Below, in pieces: positions 27,471 to 36,264 of a stretch of DNA of 64,000 nucleotides. Origin of the DNA: an uncultured Propionibacterium sp. (GTDB lineage: Bacteria; Actinomycetota; Actinomycetes; Propionibacteriales; Propionibacteriaceae); assembly GCA_938036835.1 (NCBI GenBank), contig CALHWB010000039.1, positions 1-64,000 on the forward strand, read 5' to 3'. The notes below the pieces were generated by a model. The model saw only the letters and a list, made by a program, of their open reading frames with translations. It was not told where the DNA came from and did no database searches. The position numbers and the translations under genes are program-made. Position 1 is the stretch's first letter, and the number at the start of each line of letters is the position of its first letter.

Positions 27471-28904
27471 TCATGCCCGGCGGAAGGCCGGGGCCAGCCC
27501 CGGCCAGGGGGCCCGGCGTTCCAGTTGGGCCGCCAACCGCAGCAGCAAGGCCTCGCTGCCGAACCGCCCCACCAACTGCACGCCGATCGGCAGTCCTGAG
27601 CGGCCGAGCCCGGCCGGCACCGCGAGCACCGGATGCCCGCTGTGATTGAACAGGGCGGTGTTGGCGATCAACGGTTCCGTGCTGCGCATCGACCGGGCAG
27701 ACCCGAAGCCATCCAGCTGGCCCAGCGGGGGCGGCTCGACACACATGGTGGGCAGCACCAGCACATCCCAGTCGTCGAACAGCCGCTCCAGCCTGGCAGC
27801 GATCTGCCTGCCGTTTCGTCTTCCCCAGGCGGCCAGCCACGGCGGCACCCAGGCTCCCATCCGGGCAGTGCTGCGGGTGCGCGGTTCCAGCAGTTCGGGG
27901 TGCTCGGCCGCCCGGGCCTCGGCGGCCATGCCGGCCAGAAAACGCGCGAAGAACCCGGCGGCCGGGTTCGGCCAGCGCACCCGCAATCGGCTGACCCGAT
28001 GGCCTAGCCTTCCCAGCCGGCCGGCCACCCCGGCGCAGGCCCGGCTCACCGCTGCCGGTAGTCGCAGCCCGGGATGCACCGGATCCAGCGTCCAGCCGAT
28101 GCGCAGCCGATCCGGTTCGGCGAGCAGTTCCGCCAGTTGCCGGGCGGGGCCGGTGGGCGGCGGCTCGGCCAGCGCCAGCGCCACGATGGCCTGATCGGTC
28201 ACGGTGCGGGTCAGTGCCCCGGCGACGACCAGCCCAAACCAGCCCTGCGGGTCGTCATCCTGCCGGGCGGCGTCGCGGCCGGACGGGTGCTGGCGGCCGG
28301 TACCGGTGGGCACCGAACCGGTCGTGCCGGGTTTGAGACCCACCAGCCCACAGCAGGACGCCGGCACCCGGATCGACCCGCCGCCGTCGCTTCCGGCCGC
28401 GACCGGAACCATCCCGGCGGCCACGGCAGCCGCCGAGCCACCCGAGGAGCCACCGGCCGAGCGGGTGGGATCCCATGGATTGTGGGTGCGGCCGTGGGCT
28501 AGGGATTCGGTCATCGGGAACTGGCCGAACTCGGGCATCGCGGTGCGTCCGACGACGACCGCCCCGGCAGCCCGCAGTCGCTGCACTACCGCACCGTCCT
28601 GGCTGGCCGGGGTCGTGTAGCCCAGCCCGCCATTGGTGGTAACCATGCCCGCCACGTCGAAGGCATCCTTGACGGCCACCGGCACCCCGGCCAGCAGGCC
28701 ATCCCGGCCCGGGCCGCCAGCGTCTAGCACGCCGGCCTCGGCCCGGGCTTCGTCGGCGCGCAGGCGGGTGAAGGCCCGGATCCGGTCGTCGTGGGCGGCG
28801 ATTCTTGCCAGGGCAAGCTCGACGAATTCGCGGGCGGTGCGACGCCCGGCACGCACCTCGGCAGCTATCCAGGCGGCGGTCGGCACGGGCGGGTACTGGG
28901 TCAT
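27471..28904 (-). CDS. Amidase signature family hydrolase
   Basis: Amide hydrolase of 477 residues. The Ser-cis-Ser-Lys triad is visible: Lys in GVPVAVKDAFDV near 80, the cis-Ser in RSAGGSSGGSAAAVAAG near 155, and the nucleophilic Ser in GSDGGGSIRVPASCCGLVG near 180. The substrate cannot be told from sequence; GatA-type and plain amidases share this motif, but no gatB or gatC is adjacent. The ATG overlaps the preceding membrane-protein stop as ATGA, so it is the last gene of a three-gene coupled operon with the HerA-like ATPase. Confidence 0.88.
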   Translation of the reverse strand: MTQYPPVPTAAWIAAEVRAGRRTAREFVELALARIAAHDDRIRAFTRLRADEARAEAGVLDAGGPGRDGLLAGVPVAVKDAFDVAGMVTTNGGLGYTTPASQDGAVVQRLRAAGAVVVGRTAMPEFGQFPMTESLAHGRTHNPWDPTRSAGGSSGGSAAAVAAGMVPVAAGSDGGGSIRVPASCCGLVGLKPGTTGSVPTGTGRQHPSGRDAARQDDDPQGWFGLVVAGALTRTVTDQAIVALALAEPPPTGPARQLAELLAEPDRLRIGWTLDPVHPGLRLPAAVSRACAGVAGRLGRLGHRVSRLRVRWPNPAAGFFARFLAGMAAEARAAEHPELLEPRTRSTARMGAWVPPWLAAWGRRNGRQIAARLERLFDDWDVLVLPTMCVEPPPLGQLDGFGSARSMRSTEPLIANTALFNHSGHPVLAVPAGLGRSGLPIGVQLVGRFGSEALLLRLAAQLERRAPWPGLAPAFRRA

Positions 28905-29365
28905 CGGCCGCTCAATCGTTTTTCGGAATCGGTTTGGCAGGGCCAGACGTAGCGGATCAGATAGGCGATCCGGGCACGGCGCACCAGCGCCATGGCACCG
29001 ACGGTGCAGATCAGCACCCCGGAATAGGCCAGCGCATGCCAGGCATCGGCAGGCAACCCGGATTCGGCCGCTACCCAGATCCCCCAGGCGGCGGTGAAAC
29101 CCATCACCACCGCGACGATCGACAGGCCGATCGGCACCATCTTCAGCGGCTCCCGGCAGGGTGCGCCGGCGCTTCCGGCCGGAATCGGCGCGCCGCGGGC
29201 GATCAGCCACATCGTCGCCAGGAACAGCGACGCGCAGACCGCGGTGACCGCTATCTGGCCGATGGTGGCTCCCTGGGCTATCTGGGCGGCCGTCATGCCG
29301 ATCGCACCGGGTAGCGCACCCAGTCGCACGGCCAGACCCGGCCAGCGTTCTCGCAGCCGGATCAT
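28901..29365 (-). CDS. Small integral membrane protein of unknown function
   Basis: Protein of 154 residues with about four hydrophobic helices (IGQIAVTAVCASLFLATMWLI, LKMVPIGLSIVAVVMGFTAAWGIWV, WHALAYSGVLICTVGAMALV) and a basic C-terminus. I do not recognise the family. Its start overlaps the stop of the HerA-like ATPase by four bases and its stop overlaps the amidase start by four, so all three are translationally coupled. Confidence 0.65.
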   Translation of the reverse strand: MIRLRERWPGLAVRLGALPGAIGMTAAQIAQGATIGQIAVTAVCASLFLATMWLIARGAPIPAGSAGAPCREPLKMVPIGLSIVAVVMGFTAAWGIWVAAESGLPADAWHALAYSGVLICTVGAMALVRRARIAYLIRYVWPCQTDSEKRLSGR

Positions 29366-30954
29366 CGGCGGCGGCGGCCGGCGCCGAACAGCGAGCGCAC
29401 GATTTCCCGGCCGGCGGAACGCGCGAACTGTTTGAATGCGCTCGACCCGGTCACCTGTGCTAGCACCGACTTCTCCTGCCGGCCGGTACGGTTACGGTGT
29501 TCTGCGGGCGAATCGGCTGGGACGCCGGGCCGGGTGGGGGGTAGATGCTGCTGGCTGGTTCCGTCCGCCGCGGCGGCGCCTTCGGCGAGTTTGCGGGCCA
29601 GCATTTCCCGCGCCGAATCGCGGTCGATCGCCTGGGCGTAGCGTGCGTACAGTGGGCTGGCGGCGACCAGTTGATCCATGCGCGCCGCCTCGGTGGGCCC
29701 CATCCGGGATTGCGGGGCGAAGACGCGCGTCCAGGCCACCGGGGTGGGCGCCCCGTCGGGATCCATCACGGTGACTACCGCCTGGCCGATGCCCAGGCTG
29801 GTCAGCAATGCGGTTAGGTCTTGGCTGGACTTCGGGAAGGTCCGCACCGTCGCGCGCAACGCCTGCTCATCGTCGGGAGTGTGGGCCCGAAGCTGATGTT
29901 GGATCCGGCTGCCGAGTTGGGCGAGCACATCGCCGGGCACATCCTTGGGGGTCTGGGTGATGAAGAAGATGCCCACACCCTTGGACCGGATCAGCCGGAC
30001 CGTCTGGGTGAGCTGCTCGACGAATGCCTTGGACGCGCCCGCGAACAGCAGGTGGGCCTCGTCGAAGAAGAACACCAGCTTCGGCCGGTCGGCATCCCCC
30101 ACCTCGGGCAGGTCCTGGTACAGGTCGGCCAGTAGCCACATCAGGAAGGTGGAGAACAGCGCCGGCCGGTCCTGCACATTGGGCAGTTCGAGCATCGAGA
30201 CCACGCCCTGGCCATCCGGTGTGGTGCGCAGCAGATCGCGGGTGTCGAACTCGGGTTCGCCGAAGAAGACATCGGCACCCTGTTGCGAAAGGTTGACGAT
30301 GGCCCGCAGGATCACTCCGGCGGTCTGCGAGCTGAGCCCACCGATCTGCTTCAACACCGGCTTGCCTTCTTCGCCGGTCAGGTACTGCAGGACGGCGGTC
30401 AGATCGGCCAGGTCGAGCAGCGGTAGGCCTTCGGTATCGGCGAAATGGAAAACCAGGCCTAGCGAGGATTCCTGCGTCTGATTCAGCCCGAGCACCTTCG
30501 AAAGCAGGATCGGGCCGAAACTGGACACGGTGGCGCGCAACGGCACCCCGCGGCCCTGACCGCCCAGGGCGAGGAATTCGACGGCCGGGGCGGTGGGCCG
30601 CCAGTCCTGGCCGTTGCCTGCGGTGCGGGCCAGCAGTTTCTCGCTGGGGGTGCCGGGGGTGGCCATGCCGGACAGGTCGCCTTTGATATCGGCGGCGAAG
30701 ACCGGCACGCCAGCCAGCGCGATCTGTTCGGCCAGCACCTGCAAGGTGATGGTTTTGCCCGTACCGGTGGCCCCCGCGATCAGGCCGTGCCGGTTCAGCA
30801 TGCCCAATGGAATCCGGATCCGGGCGTCCACCACCGGTGCACCGTGGTCGCTGAGAACGCCCAGTTCGACGGCCGGCCCATCGAAGGTGTAGCCCTGCCG
30901 GATGGCTTCGATGGTCGCCGGGTCGGATTGGGTGCGGGCTGGCTGATCAGACAT
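29362..30954 (-). CDS. HerA/YjgR-like ATPase (DUF853)
   Basis: P-loop ATPase of 530 residues in the HerA/FtsK superfamily, DUF853 group. Walker A is GATGTGKTITLQVLAEQ near residue 60, Walker B is KLVFFFDEAHLLF near 300, followed by the sensor IFFITQTPKDVPGDVLAQLGSRIQHQLRA. The C-terminal ~90 residues are Lys/Arg/Ser-rich. Members are annotated as helicase-like, but no biochemical role is established for this group. ATG 30954 starts MSDQPARTQ; further upstream the frame is shadow sequence of the divergent intergenic region. Confidence 0.85.
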   Translation of the reverse strand: MSDQPARTQSDPATIEAIRQGYTFDGPAVELGVLSDHGAPVVDARIRIPLGMLNRHGLIAGATGTGKTITLQVLAEQIALAGVPVFAADIKGDLSGMATPGTPSEKLLARTAGNGQDWRPTAPAVEFLALGGQGRGVPLRATVSSFGPILLSKVLGLNQTQESSLGLVFHFADTEGLPLLDLADLTAVLQYLTGEEGKPVLKQIGGLSSQTAGVILRAIVNLSQQGADVFFGEPEFDTRDLLRTTPDGQGVVSMLELPNVQDRPALFSTFLMWLLADLYQDLPEVGDADRPKLVFFFDEAHLLFAGASKAFVEQLTQTVRLIRSKGVGIFFITQTPKDVPGDVLAQLGSRIQHQLRAHTPDDEQALRATVRTFPKSSQDLTALLTSLGIGQAVVTVMDPDGAPTPVAWTRVFAPQSRMGPTEAARMDQLVAASPLYARYAQAIDRDSAREMLARKLAEGAAAADGTSQQHLPPTRPGVPADSPAEHRNRTGRQEKSVLAQVTGSSAFKQFARSAGREIVRSLFGAGRRRR

Positions 30955-31088
30955 GGCCCCAGCATGCCATGGCAGGTGCCGTCGCCGAACCGGCAGCGGG
31001 ATGTCTGTTCGGTGGCCGGCTCGATCCGGGCACGGCCGGGGCATACCCGCACCGCTGGCCGCTGGCCCGGCTCGGCTAGGATTCTGGG

Positions 31089-31391
31089 GTGATCTTCAAA
31101 CGCGTTGGCGATGGCAGGCCCTACCCCGATCATGGTTATTCGCAGCGCGACTGGGCGGCCATCGCGCCAGAGCAGGTCAGGCTGTCCGACCTGGTCACCA
31201 CCAAACGGATGCTGAACCTTGAGGCGCTGCTGGAGGAGGATTCCACCTTCTACGGGGATCTGTTCGCCCATGTGGTCAGCTGGCGGGGCGATCTCTATCT
31301 GGAGGATGGCCTGCACAGATGCCTACGGGCGGCGCTGCAGCAGCGGCAAACCGTGCATGCCAGAATACTTGATCTTGACCAGGTACACTAG
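31089..31391 (+). CDS. VapB-like/ParB-like small protein
   Basis: Soluble protein of 100 residues with LVTTKRMLNLEALLEEDSTFYGDLFAHVV and the motif GDLYLEDGLHRCLRAALQQRQTVHARILDL. The LEDGLHR-x-R-AL core is seen in actinobacterial proteins annotated as VapB-family antitoxins and found beside LytR_C proteins; no toxin gene is adjacent, so antitoxin function is doubtful. The start is GTG at 31089, six bases after TAGGAT (31077-31082), giving a leaderless start. It is 56 bases upstream of the LytR_C gene. Confidence 0.6.
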   Translation: MIFKRVGDGRPYPDHGYSQRDWAAIAPEQVRLSDLVTTKRMLNLEALLEEDSTFYGDLFAHVVSWRGDLYLEDGLHRCLRAALQQRQTVHARILDLDQVH

Positions 31392-31447
31392 GCTGATCAA
31401 TCGAGTAGGATTGACCGGCGCTGGTCACCGAGCCGAATCGGAGCAGG

Positions 31448-31972
31448 ATGATGCGGATCTCCTGGCGCAAATGGGCGACTCCCATAACGTTGGTGTTGTT
31501 GTTGGCCCTTCTCGGCTTCGGGCTCTGGTGGGGTTGGCGCGAGCTGACCAAGCCCCCAGCGGCGCCCAGCGTGCCGCCCTGCGTGGTGCAATCGGCGGCC
31601 ACTTTGACCACCTCCCAGGTGCGGGTGACGGTGTTCAACGGCGGCTCGGCGTCCGGACGGGCCGGTCAGCTTTCCGAGCAGTTGAAGGCCAAGGGGTTCA
31701 TCACCGCTACCCCCGCGAATACCAGTGAGCAGGTGACCACCACCGTGATCGTCGGGGCAACTGTCGAGTCTCCCGAGGTGCTGCTGGTGCAGGGGTTTTT
31801 CCCCCAATCGGAGGTGCGCGGCGATGGCCGCACCGACAGTACGGTGGACGTGTTGATCGGCGACAATTTCCCGGGCTTCAACGAGGCTGCGCCGACCGAG
31901 GTCTCGGTGCCCGGCGGCACCGTCTGTGTCCCCCAGTCCTCAGCCAGTCCGCGGCCAAACCCGACTGGCTGA
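31448..31972 (+). CDS. LytR C-terminal-domain membrane protein
   Basis: Protein of 174 residues with one N-terminal helix (TPITLVLLLALLGFGLWWGW) and an extracytoplasmic LytR_C domain (QVRVTVFNGGSASGRAGQLSEQLKAKGF) of the type found at the end of many actinobacterial LCP proteins. A later segment VDVLIGDNFPGF is also typical. The catalytic LCP domain is absent, so it is a stand-alone accessory domain. GGAG (31440-31443) precedes two adjacent ATGs (31448 and 31451); either could start. A hydrophilic Pro/Ser tail ends the protein. Confidence 0.75.
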   Translation: MMRISWRKWATPITLVLLLALLGFGLWWGWRELTKPPAAPSVPPCVVQSAATLTTSQVRVTVFNGGSASGRAGQLSEQLKAKGFITATPANTSEQVTTTVIVGATVESPEVLLVQGFFPQSEVRGDGRTDSTVDVLIGDNFPGFNEAAPTEVSVPGGTVCVPQSSASPRPNPTG

Positions 31973-32029
31973 GGGCCGGTGGGCAACCGCGACGAGACGG
32001 GCGCGCCGTTTTCGAAGGACCGGCCCAGA

Positions 32030-33496
32030 TCAACTGGTTGCTTGGCCATCGGTGGTTTGCGGGCCGATCGGGTCGCCGGCGTCCGGGGCCGGCTTCGCAG
32101 ACTCGGCCGGCTCGTTAGGGGCAACCGCTTCGGGGCTGACGGCTCCGGCCGTGCTGGCCAGCGGTTTTGGGGGTTCCGGTGGTTCTGCCGGGCCGGCCTT
32201 ACCGGGGCCAATGGTTACGCCCATCGATTCGTGGCCGGCCGATTCCTCGCCTGCTTCGTCATTCGCGCCATCGGCGCCAACCGCGGGCATTTCCTCGGTG
32301 CCCCATACCGCCGACGGTTGTTCATCGGTGGTGCCTGCCCCAGCATCCGGGTCGAATTCACCGGTGTCCACCAGCACCGCATGAGCCTGGGCGAGCGACA
32401 GACCGGTCAGCTGTAGCATGTCCACCACGACGGCACGCAGTAGCGACATCAGGGTGGCCCGCCGCCAGTCGGTATCCACCACGATCACATCGGCGGGGCC
32501 TAGCTTGGCCGCCAGTTCTGCGGTGGCATCGCGGGCCCCGGTGGGACGCTGCCATTCCCGGACCCCAGCGGCTATCCGCTCCAGCAGATCGGCCGCCTGC
32601 CACACCGGGCCGGCGATCTCCGGCAGGGCTCCGACCTCCTCGACCATTCCGCGCCCCTGCCGCTGCATCATCGACAAGGTGATATGCAGGCGTCCGCACA
32701 ACTCCAGCATCCGGCCCAGTTCGCCCAGCACCGGCCGCGACCCGTAGGCGGCCGGGCTGATCGCCGCGGTCTCCTGAGCCGAGGTCAGCGCTCGCCCTCC
32801 GTCATTCAGCAATTCGCGCAGCGCCAGCAGCCGGCCACGCAGGTGGGCGATGGCCTGCGGATCGCCATCCATCAGACCCTTGCCCAGGCGTCGCAGGGTG
32901 CGGGCCACTTCTTCGAGAATGAACACCAGGTAGCGGCGGGGTCGCGTGACCACACTGACCGGCAGGATGGCCGTGGCCACCAATGCCACCGCGCTGCCGA
33001 TCAATGCGCTCAGCCATCGATCGACCGGGCTGGGACCGCCGGGCTCGCCCAGCATGGCTGCGACGACTATCGACTGCACGGCCACCTGGAAGGCGACCAG
33101 CTCGCTACGATCCATCAGACGCCCCAGCAGTGGGGTGCACAGCAGCAGGATCAGCAATTGCCAGGCACCGAACCCGAGATAGCGGCTCACCAGCCCACCG
33201 ATCAGGACCCCGGTGGAGGCACCAAACCCCATCTCGATGACCTTTCGGGGTTCGCGGTTCCGGCTGAGCCCCATGCACACGAAGGTGGCTATTGGCGCAA
33301 AGATCGGATTCGGGTCGCCCAGCCAACGGCAGATCAACCAGGACCCGGTGGCAGCGAACGCGTTCTGGGTGTTGGGCACCAGGGCACCACGTAGCCGGAT
33401 CAGTCCGCTGCGGGCCCGGGCGCCCAGATAGGACGACCAGCGTGTCCACCAGGAACCCCGATTCTGCTGTGTGCCGTCTGGTTCCTGCTCGTTCAC
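32030..33496 (-). CDS. FUSC/aromatic-acid-exporter-like membrane protein
   Basis: Membrane protein of about 488 residues. The N-terminal half has a block of helices with NAFAATGSWLICRWLGDPNPIFAPIATFVCMGL and later SRYLGFGAWQLLILLL, the layout of FUSC/ArAE_1-type proteins. A long helical cytoplasmic domain follows (FILEEVARTLRRLGKGLMDGDPQAIAHLRGRLLALRELL), then a ~110-residue acidic Pro/Ala-rich tail. GTG 33496 was chosen because it lies seven bases after TAGCCT on the minus strand; a TTG at 33502 is possible. Probable role is export of a small organic anion, inferred from family only. Confidence 0.72.
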   Translation of the reverse strand: MNEQEPDGTQQNRGSWWTRWSSYLGARARSGLIRLRGALVPNTQNAFAATGSWLICRWLGDPNPIFAPIATFVCMGLSRNREPRKVIEMGFGASTGVLIGGLVSRYLGFGAWQLLILLLCTPLLGRLMDRSELVAFQVAVQSIVVAAMLGEPGGPSPVDRWLSALIGSAVALVATAILPVSVVTRPRRYLVFILEEVARTLRRLGKGLMDGDPQAIAHLRGRLLALRELLNDGGRALTSAQETAAISPAAYGSRPVLGELGRMLELCGRLHITLSMMQRQGRGMVEEVGALPEIAGPVWQAADLLERIAAGVREWQRPTGARDATAELAAKLGPADVIVVDTDWRRATLMSLLRAVVVDMLQLTGLSLAQAHAVLVDTGEFDPDAGAGTTDEQPSAVWGTEEMPAVGADGANDEAGEESAGHESMGVTIGPGKAGPAEPPEPPKPLASTAGAVSPEAVAPNEPAESAKPAPDAGDPIGPQTTDGQATS

Positions 33497-33858
33497 GGCC
33501 AACAGGCTACCCCGCGCCCCGGTTGCCGGCCGGGGACGACCGGGCCGGCAACCGGTCTCGCCGAATTAGCCGGTTCCTTATCCGCTAGGCCCGCGTACCG
33601 TGGGGCACACCGCTCGGCGCTGTCATACCGCGCCATCCCGCGCGGTCTCTTCCGATTGAATCTGCGCAGAACCTGACGATCCTCGCCTACAGGCAGATCT
33701 GCCATGTGGTTCGCGACAGCCCGGCTGCGAGCATCCGGGATCCGCATGCGCCAGACACGTGATCGAGCAAATACCTGCGCCGCCGGATCTCGGAGGCAGC
33801 ACGATCCTGGAATATTCAATGAGTTTCACCGTCACAGGGCCAAGCCGAAAGGAACGTA
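33497..33858. other. Gene-poor left flank of the low-GC island
   Basis: No convincing annotated-size gene. A plus-strand open frame of 51 codons (33704-33859, starting MWFATARLRAS, Arg-rich) ends in TAATG, overlapping the next small ORF by one base, but lacks a ribosome site. Composition shifts here from the high-GC background to lower GC. A TTGACA sits at 33886-33891, just inside the next small ORF, with no matching -10. No transposase or integrase is visible. Confidence 0.4.
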
Positions 33859-33972
33859 ATGTTTGATCGAAGACCTGTATCATGCTTGACAGCTGCCACT
33901 AGCGTTTGGCCGCCCGCCGGTCTAGTAAAAAGATACGAGATGCACAGACTCAGGAGAAGTATACCACTATGA
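33859..33972 (+). CDS. Candidate 37-residue peptide coupled to the BtrH_N gene
   Basis: Small open frame starting MFDRRPVSCLTAATSVWPP and ending in a basic stretch with HRLRRSIPL. AAAGGA (33848-33853) is spaced five bases from the ATG, a good ribosome site. The stop overlaps the ATG of the BtrH_N gene as ATGA, the classic coupling arrangement. It could be a peptide substrate of the downstream protein, or only a leader ORF that controls its translation. One Cys (residue 9) and a basic C-terminus are the notable features. No similarity is known to me. Confidence 0.4.
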   Translation: MFDRRPVSCLTAATSVWPPAGLVKRYEMHRLRRSIPL

Positions 33973-34955
33973 ACGGAATCCTGGGCAGGCCCTTCGAAGG
34001 CGTCCATTGCGAAACCACCGCATTCATCAACTTGGCGCTGTCAACCGGGACGAGTCTTACCGAGCCGATGGCCTTCGGCTTGGGCTGTGGATTGTCATTC
34101 ATCTACTGGCATTCAAAACGAATGCTCCAGCCATTCGTGGGAGGCAGAGTCAAGCCAGATTGGATAATGCGCAATGCATCGGCAGCTCTTGGCCTAGAGT
34201 TGATCGAGGAACAAACGACTTCGCCGCGCAAGGCCGAGAGCGAACTCTTGCGGAATCTTGATCGCGGGAGAGTTGTCGGGCTGAAGCTCGACCGATTCTA
34301 TTTGGACTACACTCATGATGAATATCATTTTCCTGCTCACTATGTCGCATGCCTCGGTTACTCTGGCAACGACATGATCTTGGCGGAAACGACACCACTG
34401 GGCATTCAGACCACCTCCAGGTTTAGCCTCGCTGCCGCGCGAGCCGCCAAGGGTCCCATGAGTTCCCGGCACCTATCGCTGAGGCTGGAAGGAGAACGCA
34501 AGCATACTTTCGATATCGTAGAGGCCTGCCGTTATGCCATCCGGCAGACCAGCCACGAGTTCTTGAACCCTTCCATAAGCAACAGCGGCCACAAAGGTAT
34601 CGCGAAGACGGCAGGCAGAATCACCAAGTGGGCCTCCGAGCTGGCGGATCCCGTAGCTGCGGCGCACAGAACCGGGGTCCTCATGGAACGAGGTGGAACC
34701 GGTGGTGGCCTGTTCAGAGGCCTGTGGTCAGTTTTCCTCCGCGAAGCCTACCGCCTATCCGGTGTGGCCGCCTATCGGCAAGGCGCCGAGTCGTATCGGG
34801 AAATCGCCGCCATGTGGACTGAGTTTGCCGACCTGTTGCGGGGTACCACCGGAGCTACTCTTGCGGGCGACCTCGAACGCGGTGCCGCCATGCTGGGGCA
34901 GCTTGCATACCGGGAATACGATGCCATGAGTTCCTTAGCGAAGGCAGTACCCTGA
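33969..34955 (+). CDS. BtrH_N/DUF4872 domain protein (putative acyltransferase or peptidase-fold enzyme)
   Basis: Protein of 328 residues. The N-terminal half matches the BtrH_N pattern: GVHCETTAFINLALSTG with Cys14, then TEPMAFGLGCGLSFIYW, and HFPAHYVACLGYSGND with His124 and nearby Asp135, a papain-like Cys-His arrangement. The C-terminal half (about 180-328) is helical, as in DUF4872. BtrH itself transfers a gamma-glutamylated side chain from an acyl carrier protein to an aminoglycoside in butirosin biosynthesis; no carrier protein or aminoglycoside gene is visible here. ATG 33969 has AGGAG 12 bases upstream and is coupled to the small ORF. Codon use is clearly lower in GC than the neighbours, suggesting transfer. 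Confidence 0.72.
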   Translation: MNGILGRPFEGVHCETTAFINLALSTGTSLTEPMAFGLGCGLSFIYWHSKRMLQPFVGGRVKPDWIMRNASAALGLELIEEQTTSPRKAESELLRNLDRGRVVGLKLDRFYLDYTHDEYHFPAHYVACLGYSGNDMILAETTPLGIQTTSRFSLAAARAAKGPMSSRHLSLRLEGERKHTFDIVEACRYAIRQTSHEFLNPSISNSGHKGIAKTAGRITKWASELADPVAAAHRTGVLMERGGTGGGLFRGLWSVFLREAYRLSGVAAYRQGAESYREIAAMWTEFADLLRGTTGATLAGDLERGAAMLGQLAYREYDAMSSLAKAVP

Positions 34956-35090
34956 AAGCCTGGGGGAAGCCGGAGCCGAACCGTCCCGGGCTCCGACCGG
35001 ATTCCGGCTATAGGACTCTTCAACCAAGATTATACTAGCAACAGGCGCCGCGGAGATGCTTGCGTATATCCGAGACCGCATCATTCGTGA

Positions 35091-35852
35091 TCATCGTCCC
35101 CCCTTCAGGGATATGAGATGCCGGCGTGCCGCAGCGGGCTGGCTCTCGATGGCATATCGGAACGTATCACGACGTAAGTCATCGACGTGACAGGCCACAA
35201 ATTCTGCAACCGCAGCTTGATGCACGGCGCCTGCCACCTTGAGCAACCAGCCGCACCCCTTTTGCACATAGTAGTGATCGTCTTTCATGAGGGCCAAGCA
35301 ATTGCTCCACACGTGATCAAGAGGTAACTGCAAGGTATGAGAACCGGCTTTGCGCCGCACGAACTTCACCACCGCGACATTCGCCGCCCGTCTCGCCCAA
35401 GGCGACCTAGACCAAACCCAGTCCTTGGTTGCCGGAATTATGTGAGTGTGGCCCATCAAGAATGTGAACAGCAGCTTCAGGCACATGTCATCGCATTGAG
35501 CCCAATTGCTGACATACGATTCAACCCAGCTGTGTGCGACAGAGAGGAATTCATCGTTTAACCCTCGTCTGGCGGCCCTGCGGAGCAACGCGAAAGCAAG
35601 AAGCACCTCCTCGTGATGCTCGTGGTTCTCCAAAATCGTCTCGGCCAGCACGAGTCGCCGCTCGGCGGTCACTTCCATGCATTGCCGATCGAATTTATGC
35701 GCCAACGCGGTCACGAGCCCATTGGGGACTCCCAGGGCGTTGATGCCCTCACGGAAGTAGCGTTGGTATCTGCCGGCGAACTCGGGATCTGCTAGCGAAT
35801 GCAGCTCAGAGCGCAGTCGCTGTGCCATGGCCCAATCCGAGTAGGCCATCAT
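35091..35852 (-). CDS. AlkD-like DNA glycosylase (DNA alkylation repair, HEAT-like)
   Basis: All-helical protein of 253 residues with the AlkD layout. Near the middle come TFLMGHTHIIPATKDWVWSRSPWARRAANVAVVKFVRRK and, later, DDHYYVQKGCGWLLKVAG, matching the conserved W-x-x-S-x-x-x-W-x-R-R and D-x-x-x-V-x-K-x-x-x-W-x-L segments of AlkD. Such enzymes excise bulky or cationic N-alkylated bases. ATG 35852 was chosen because GGGAGGG lies seven bases upstream. The lower-GC composition matches the BtrH_N gene it converges with. AlkD relatives serve as self-resistance in some genotoxin clusters; here that is only a possibility. Confidence 0.72.
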   Translation of the reverse strand: MMAYSDWAMAQRLRSELHSLADPEFAGRYQRYFREGINALGVPNGLVTALAHKFDRQCMEVTAERRLVLAETILENHEHHEEVLLAFALLRRAARRGLNDEFLSVAHSWVESYVSNWAQCDDMCLKLLFTFLMGHTHIIPATKDWVWSRSPWARRAANVAVVKFVRRKAGSHTLQLPLDHVWSNCLALMKDDHYYVQKGCGWLLKVAGAVHQAAVAEFVACHVDDLRRDTFRYAIESQPAAARRHLISLKGGR

Positions 35853-36264
35853 CGTCGCACCCTCCCAAACGGACCGCCGCACGCCGCGGTGTCGTCTTCA
35901 CCGGCTTTGATCGGGACGCAACCGCGGCCTGTCAACCACGACGCGATCATATTCGTACCGCACGTCAGCCGCAGTGCGCTTATATGGCTAACCTGAGCCT
36001 AAGATAGCTCGGCCTCGAAGCCGACCGGCACCTCCGGCTCAGTTCGAATCTGCCCACGCCGGTGGTCCTCGCCGGTGTTCTCGGCCAAGACATCCTCCTT
36101 GCCTGTCTATTGGACAGCCAGACCATACCCGCTTCCGCAGCCCGCAGCCAGAAGAAGCCCATCCGAACCGTCAGGCATGCCGCGACAGGCGCCGGGCACT
36201 CAAAGACACCGCTGAGAAACCGGACCCCCCGGCATTTCCACCGAGGGTCCGAGCAAATAGCATC
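35853..36264. other. Intergenic region between alkD-like gene and tRNA-Ser
   Basis: No gene seen in about 410 bases. On the minus strand TTGACA (35935-35930) is followed 17 bases later by GATCAA (35912-35907), a possible promoter for the alkD-like gene with a poor -10 box. Composition returns to the high-GC background toward the tRNA. I looked for a copy of the tRNA 3' end on the far side of the island as an attachment-site repeat and did not find one. Confidence 0.4.

Noticed and set aside
31089..31972. Toxin-antitoxin pair formed by the VapB-like gene and its neighbour.
   Set aside because: The neighbour is a membrane-anchored LytR_C protein without PIN-domain acidic residues, so it is not a VapC toxin.
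33704..33859. 51-codon ORF whose stop overlaps the 37-codon ORF as TAATG.
   Set aside because: No ribosome site and an Arg-rich composition typical of non-coding frames; kept only as a note in the flank entry.
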